From positions 62,001 to 126,000 of the forward strand of contig NZ_LYVJ01000011.1 in assembly GCF_001676385.1 (NCBI RefSeq): a stretch of 64,000 nucleotides of DNA, given 5' to 3'. Position 1 is the stretch's first letter; each line of letters begins with the position of its first letter. This DNA comes from Stenotrophomonas maltophilia (GTDB lineage Bacteria; Pseudomonadota; Gammaproteobacteria; Xanthomonadales; Xanthomonadaceae). The translations under genes and the position numbers were made by a program. Below are positions 60,394-64,000 of the stretch, one piece after another. Below the pieces are notes generated by a model. It was given only the letters and a program-made list of their open reading frames with translations, was not told the DNA's origin and searched no databases.

Positions 60394-61395
60394 TCAGGCG
60401 GCACGGATGCGGTCAACCAGCGCGGCGATGCCAGGCTGCTGCAGGTAGTGCTTCAGCAGCGGCTGGGCTGCATCGCGGAAGGCCGCCATGTCGACCTCGT
60501 TGGCCTTCACTCCGTAGGCCAGCACCGCCCGGCGCGCGGCATCCTCCGATGCGTCCCACTGCTCACGCATCACCGCCACCGATGCGCGGGCGGTGTGCAG
60601 CAGCAGCTGGCGGTCATCCGGGCTGAGGCGTTCAAAACGGGCCCGCGACATCAGCAGGACGTCCGGCGCATACGAATGGTCGCTCTGCGACCAGTAGTGC
60701 GCGGCTTCGAAATGGCGGCTGGAATGGAAGCTGCGCATGTTGTTCTCGGCGCCGTCGATCATGTGGGTCTCCATGCCGGAAAACGTGTCGCCCAGCGACA
60801 TCGGCGTCGGGTTGGCGCCGAGCAGGCGCATCAGCTGGATGAAGATGTCCGATGAGGCGACGCGCAGCTTCAGGCCGTGCAGGTCCCTGGGCGAAACGAT
60901 GGGGTGCTTGGTGTTGTAGAAGCAGCGTGCACCGGAGTCGTAGATCGCCAGGCCGACCAGATCGCGGCCTTCAAAGCCACGCAGCACCGCGTCGGCCACG
61001 CCGCCATCGAGTGCGGCGCGCTGCTGCGCGACCGACCTGAAGACGTACGGCAGGCACAGTGCCTGGGTCAGCGGAAATGCGTTGTTGAGTGCACCGGCAT
61101 ACACGCGGGTGATGTCGATGGCGCCAAAGCGCGCCATGTCGATCGCTTCCGACTCGCGGCCCAGCTGGCCCGAGTGGTACTGCCGCAGCCGCAGGCGGCC
61201 GTTGGTCTCACGCTGCAGGGTCTCGCCGATCCACTTCACCGCGGTGACGGTGGGGTAGTCGGCCACGTGCACGTCGGTCGCGGTCAGCAGGGTGCTGCCG
61301 TCCACGTCGCCTGCGGCCCCACGCCCGCAGGCGGCGAACATCGGCGTCGCCAGCGCAGCGGCGCCGCCGGCCAGGAAATTACGTCGTGTGATCAT
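60394..61395 (-). CDS. TRAP transporter solute-binding protein (DctP type)
   Basis: A 333-residue binding protein. The N-terminus MITRRNFLAGGAAALA is a twin-arginine signal, and FAAC near residue 22 may be a lipobox. The fold has the DctP traits: conserved Arg in GLKLRVASSDIF and the GMETHMIDGAENN region. In this family that Arg binds a carboxylate, so the ligand is a sugar acid, probably an unsaturated uronate or oligouronide. GGGAGGG precedes ATG 61395. Confidence 0.93.
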   Translation of the reverse strand: MITRRNFLAGGAAALATPMFAACGRGAAGDVDGSTLLTATDVHVADYPTVTAVKWIGETLQRETNGRLRLRQYHSGQLGRESEAIDMARFGAIDITRVYAGALNNAFPLTQALCLPYVFRSVAQQRAALDGGVADAVLRGFEGRDLVGLAIYDSGARCFYNTKHPIVSPRDLHGLKLRVASSDIFIQLMRLLGANPTPMSLGDTFSGMETHMIDGAENNMRSFHSSRHFEAAHYWSQSDHSYAPDVLLMSRARFERLSPDDRQLLLHTARASVAVMREQWDASEDAARRAVLAYGVKANEVDMAAFRDAAQPLLKHYLQQPGIAALVDRIRAA

Positions 61396-61435
61396 CTGCG
61401 CCCTCCCGCGCGTGTTCACCAGGCCTGGCCGGCGG

Positions 61436-62263
61436 TCATCCCGCCGGCACGGCCCGGCAGGCAATGTCTCCGAAGCCGGCAAAGCGCACCAGCGCCGTTT
61501 GTCCTGCCTCGATATCGTGGATGCCGGTGGCATTGCCGGTGGCGATCAGGTCACCCTTGCGCAGCGGCCGGCCACGCTGCGCCGAACGGGACAGCGCGAA
61601 GGCATAGGCCGCGCGCAGGCCACCGGGCAGGCGGGTGGCACCGCCGGTGCCGACCACCTCGCCGTCGATGACGGTCTCCGCACGCAGCGCGGTCTCATCG
61701 CGGGTCGTCCAGTCGACGATCTCCGGCCCCAGCACCAGGCCATTGTTGTTGCCGAAATCGGAGACCACCACGCGCGGACCCAGCACGTTGATGGTGGCCA
61801 GCGGGCTGCTGGCAACCTCCACGCCGATATGCAACCGGGCCGGAAGCGCTTCCGCCTGCTCCGGGGACCAGTGCAGCTGCCCGGCGGGGGCGTCCTCCAG
61901 AAGCTCCAGTACATACTCTGCCTCGACGGCGCCGAAGCCTCCGGCGAACACCGGAATGGCGGTTGTTCCACCGGTATCATTCCAGAGCTGACGCTTGAAG
62001 ATCGGGCCCAGCAGCCGTTCGTCCCCGGAGGCGTCGCGGCGTTCCTCGGCGATGTACCCCACCTTCCAGCCCACCACCTGGTCGCCCCAGGCGGCGATCG
62101 CCAGGTCCTGCACCTGATAGGCGCTCACCAGGTCGGCCGGAATGGTGCCCGGAAAGTCGGGCAGTGCCTGGCCGGCGCGGCGTGCTGCGGTGAAGGCCCG
62201 GGCGATGGCAGCGGCCTCGTCCGGCGCGGGCGCCTGCCCCTGCGTGCCATGTTCGTTGCTCAA
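61436..62263 (-). CDS. 2-keto-4-pentenoate hydratase / FAH-family enzyme
   Basis: A 275-residue enzyme of the MhpD/FAH superfamily. Metal ligands are expected in VEAEYVLEL (two Glu) and further on near the GVEVASSPL region; VVGWKVGYIA and KGDLIATGNATGIHDIEAGQ are typical. It starts with TTG 62263, eight bases behind GAGGGAG. It leads the TRAP-GH43 operon. In uronate pathways such enzymes act on keto-deoxy acids; the precise reaction is not known here. Confidence 0.85.
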   Translation of the reverse strand: MSNEHGTQGQAPAPDEAAAIARAFTAARRAGQALPDFPGTIPADLVSAYQVQDLAIAAWGDQVVGWKVGYIAEERRDASGDERLLGPIFKRQLWNDTGGTTAIPVFAGGFGAVEAEYVLELLEDAPAGQLHWSPEQAEALPARLHIGVEVASSPLATINVLGPRVVVSDFGNNNGLVLGPEIVDWTTRDETALRAETVIDGEVVGTGGATRLPGGLRAAYAFALSRSAQRGRPLRKGDLIATGNATGIHDIEAGQTALVRFAGFGDIACRAVPAG

Positions 62264-62316
62264 GAACGGTCTCCCTCTGGCGTGTTGCACTGCCCATCGA
62301 CAGCGTCTGCAGAAGC

Positions 62317-62346
62317 TGTATATGGTAAACCGGTGTCATCACGCAA
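62317..62346 (-). promoter_or_regulatory. Promoter of the hydratase-TRAP-GH43 operon with LacI-type operator
   Basis: TTGCGT (-35, 62346-62341) and TATACA (-10, 62322-62317) are 18 bases apart on the minus strand. ATGACACCGGTTT (62339-62327) fills the spacer. The site also lies 80 bases before the divergent esterase gene, so both directions may be repressed. Confidence 0.7.
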
Positions 62347-62418
62347 GCGGCAGCGCATCACCTGCCTGCCTCAGGGCGAACGGCACGCTGTCCCTTCCCT
62401 GTTGGAGCCTGGTCCGTC

Positions 62419-63402
62419 ATGCGTCTGCCGATCCTGCTGATCTGCCTGCCCGCGCTGCTCTTCGTTGCCCTGGCGCGCGCCGGCGATAGTCCACTGCGCG
62501 AGGGCCAGCGGCCGGGCCGGGAACTGCCCGGCGAGCAGCTGCCGCTGTGGCCATCCGGGCAGGTGCCCGGCGAAACCGCGCCGGCGCGACCGGCGCGGGT
62601 AGTCGAACGCAGCGCCGAACCGGCCCACCCGGACCGGTTCGTGGATGGGATCGATGCCCCCTATCTGCTGGTGCACGCGCCGGCACGACCGAACGGCCGG
62701 GCCTTGCTGGTGATCCCGGGCGGCGGTTACCAGCGGGTGGTGATCGACAAGGAGGACAGCGCACTGGTACCGGAGTGGGTGGATCGGGCGGGCTATACGC
62801 TGTTCGTCCTGCGCTATCGCCTGCCGCAGCCGGGGCGCGATCGCCAGGCCGCACTGGCCGATGCGCAGCGTGCGATGCGGGTGATACGCGACCAGGCTGC
62901 GCGGCGCCACCTCGACGCCGGCAGCATCGGTGTGATGGGCTTCTCGGCCGGCGGCCATGTCGCCGCGCGGTTGGCTACCGGCTTCGACTTGCCGGTCTAT
63001 CCCGCACGCGATGCGCTCGACCGGTCAAGCGCGCGTCCGGCGCGCGTGGTGCTGGTCTACCCGGTCATCGACATGGGCGCACAGGCGCACAGCGGGTCGC
63101 GCAGTCGCCTGCTCGGCGAGCATCCTGATGCCGCATTGGCTGCCCGGTACTCGGTACAGCAACACGTCCGTGCGGGCATGCCGCCGACGATGCTGATCCA
63201 CGCCAATGACGATGGCGTGGTCAGCGCGCGCAACAGCGAGATGATGGCGGAGGCGCTGGCCAGGGCCGGCATCGAGCATGAGCTGCATGTGTTTGCCCGC
63301 GGCGGCCATGGATTCGGAATGCAGGTGCGCGCCGGCACGACGCTGGCGCTGTGGCCCGAGCTGGCGCAACGCTGGTTCGAGGCGGCGGAGGCGCAGCGAT
63401 GA
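62419..63402 (+). CDS. Secreted alpha/beta-hydrolase esterase
   Basis: A 327-residue precursor with a signal peptide (ends near ARAGD). It has the acetyl-xylan or pectin esterase type fold: oxyanion motif LVIPGGGYQRVV, nucleophile GFSAGGH near residue 177, Asp in IHANDDGVVS and His in ARGGHGFG. It probably removes acetyl groups from plant polysaccharide. Its stop overlaps the start of the next gene (ATGA). Confidence 0.88.
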   Translation: MRLPILLICLPALLFVALARAGDSPLREGQRPGRELPGEQLPLWPSGQVPGETAPARPARVVERSAEPAHPDRFVDGIDAPYLLVHAPARPNGRALLVIPGGGYQRVVIDKEDSALVPEWVDRAGYTLFVLRYRLPQPGRDRQAALADAQRAMRVIRDQAARRHLDAGSIGVMGFSAGGHVAARLATGFDLPVYPARDALDRSSARPARVVLVYPVIDMGAQAHSGSRSRLLGEHPDAALAARYSVQQHVRAGMPPTMLIHANDDGVVSARNSEMMAEALARAGIEHELHVFARGGHGFGMQVRAGTTLALWPELAQRWFEAAEAQR

Positions 63403-64000
63403 TCGATGCGCCCGCCGACCTGCCACGCCGCCACTTCCTGCGCGACAGCCTGTGCTGCGCCCTCGCCACCGTAACGGCACCGGCGTGGCCCGGTCAGGCC
63501 GCTGTGCCGGGTCCGCGCGATGCACGCCTGCCACTGGCACGGGTGCGCAGCGGGCGTGTGCGCGGCCAGTACGAGCAGGGCGTGCTGGTGTTCCGCGGCC
63601 TGCGCTATGGCGCCGACACCAGTGACCACCGCTTCCAGCCGCCACGCCCCGAAGCCACCTGGTCCGGCATCGCCGATGCCCTCGAGTACGGCGCTGCTGC
63701 ACCGCAGGGCGGTGCCGACGGGCCGGGCAGCGAGGACTGCCTGTTCCTCAACGTGTGGACTCCTGCGCTTGGGGACGGTGGCCGGCGACCGGTCCTGGTG
63801 TACATCCACGGCGGCGGCTTCAACAACGGCTCCGGCAGCGACCCGCTGTATGACGGCGCTGCCCTGTGCCGCCGCGGCGATGTGGTGGTGGTCACCGTCA
63901 ACCATCGGCTGAATGCCTTCGGCTACCTTTACCTGGGCGCCCTTGGAGACGCGCGCTATGCCGCCTCGGGCAACATCGGCCAGCTGGACCTGGTGCAGGC
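63399..64000 (+). CDS. Type B carboxylesterase (3' part outside window)
   Basis: About 200 residues are visible and the frame is open to the right edge. The N-terminus (PRRHFLRDSLCCALAT) is a twin-arginine-like signal. Carboxylesterase features follow: VFRGLRYGA, SEDCLFLNVW, and the oxyanion motif YIHGGGFNNGS. The nucleophile Ser lies beyond the edge. It is coupled to the esterase upstream and may act on feruloyl or acetyl esters of the same polymer. Confidence 0.88.
   Translation, partial: MIDAPADLPRRHFLRDSLCCALATVTAPAWPGQAAVPGPRDARLPLARVRSGRVRGQYEQGVLVFRGLRYGADTSDHRFQPPRPEATWSGIADALEYGAAAPQGGADGPGSEDCLFLNVWTPALGDGGRRPVLVYIHGGGFNNGSGSDPLYDGAALCRRGDVVVVTVNHRLNAFGYLYLGALGDARYAASGNIGQLDLVQ

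Overview
The window reads as chromosomal DNA of a Stenotrophomonas species (Xanthomonadaceae, most like the S. maltophilia complex). The DNA is GC-rich throughout. The gene set is typical of that family: gltBD, phhA beside an AsnC-type regulator, TonB-dependent receptor, opgD, and e(P4)-type and class A phosphatases. At least a dozen gaps carry short palindromes that start with GTAG, matching the SMAG/REP repeats known from S. maltophilia. No rRNA, tRNA, CRISPR array, prophage, insertion sequence or origin was recognised.

Layout. 0-5.8 kb: a truncated secreted protein, an IgaA-like membrane protein, the MrfA/MrfB DNA repair pair and an I78 inhibitor lipoprotein. 5.8-8.2 kb: a BlaI-type repressor and an M56 metalloprotease with a double operator; the protease lacks a beta-lactam sensor and ends in coiled-coil repeats. 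8.2-13.7 kb: small accessory genes (Rap1a-like, unknown secreted and acidic proteins, a decayed gene, an SDR with a basic tail, a metallothionein-like protein, two more I78-type lipoproteins, topoisomerase IB). 13.8-22.2 kb: gltBD and a convergent hybrid histidine kinase whose 3' end overlaps gltD. 22.3-43.2 kb: mostly housekeeping genes (two-domain mgsA, a DUF45 protease, rdgC, ttcA, a YdcH-like gene, plsB with a lipoprotein, a trypsin-like protease, pyrF with an e(P4) phosphatase, yceH, rep, tdk, opgD, mutM, a desaturase with an EF-hand protein, an orphan ABC ATPase). 43.3-52.7 kb: a DUF4785-like/secreted hydrolase pair, class A phosphatase, TonB receptor, AIM24 protein, patatin lipoprotein, and AsnC regulator divergent from phhA.

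52.8-64 kb is a coherent polyuronide (pectin or rhamnogalacturonan-like) catabolic locus. It holds an SGNH acetylesterase fused to a cupin, kduD, kduI, a LacI regulator, a GH43 enzyme, a three-part TRAP transporter, a hydratase/FAH-type enzyme and two secreted esterases; the last one runs off the right edge. Two copies of the 13-base site AAACCGGTGTCAT lie inside plausible promoters, one before kduI and one before the hydratase-TRAP-GH43 operon. This suggests that the LacI protein controls the whole block. No polysaccharide lyase, kdgK or kdgA is present here, so the pathway must be completed elsewhere.

The most unusual observations are the sensor-less M56/BlaI pair, the minimal IgaA-like protein, the tandem methylglyoxal synthase with a dead first domain, the SGNH-cupin fusion, three divergent I78 proteins within 8.3 kb, a histidine kinase with Ala in place of the H-box acid, and a repeat element that supplies a gene's stop codon.
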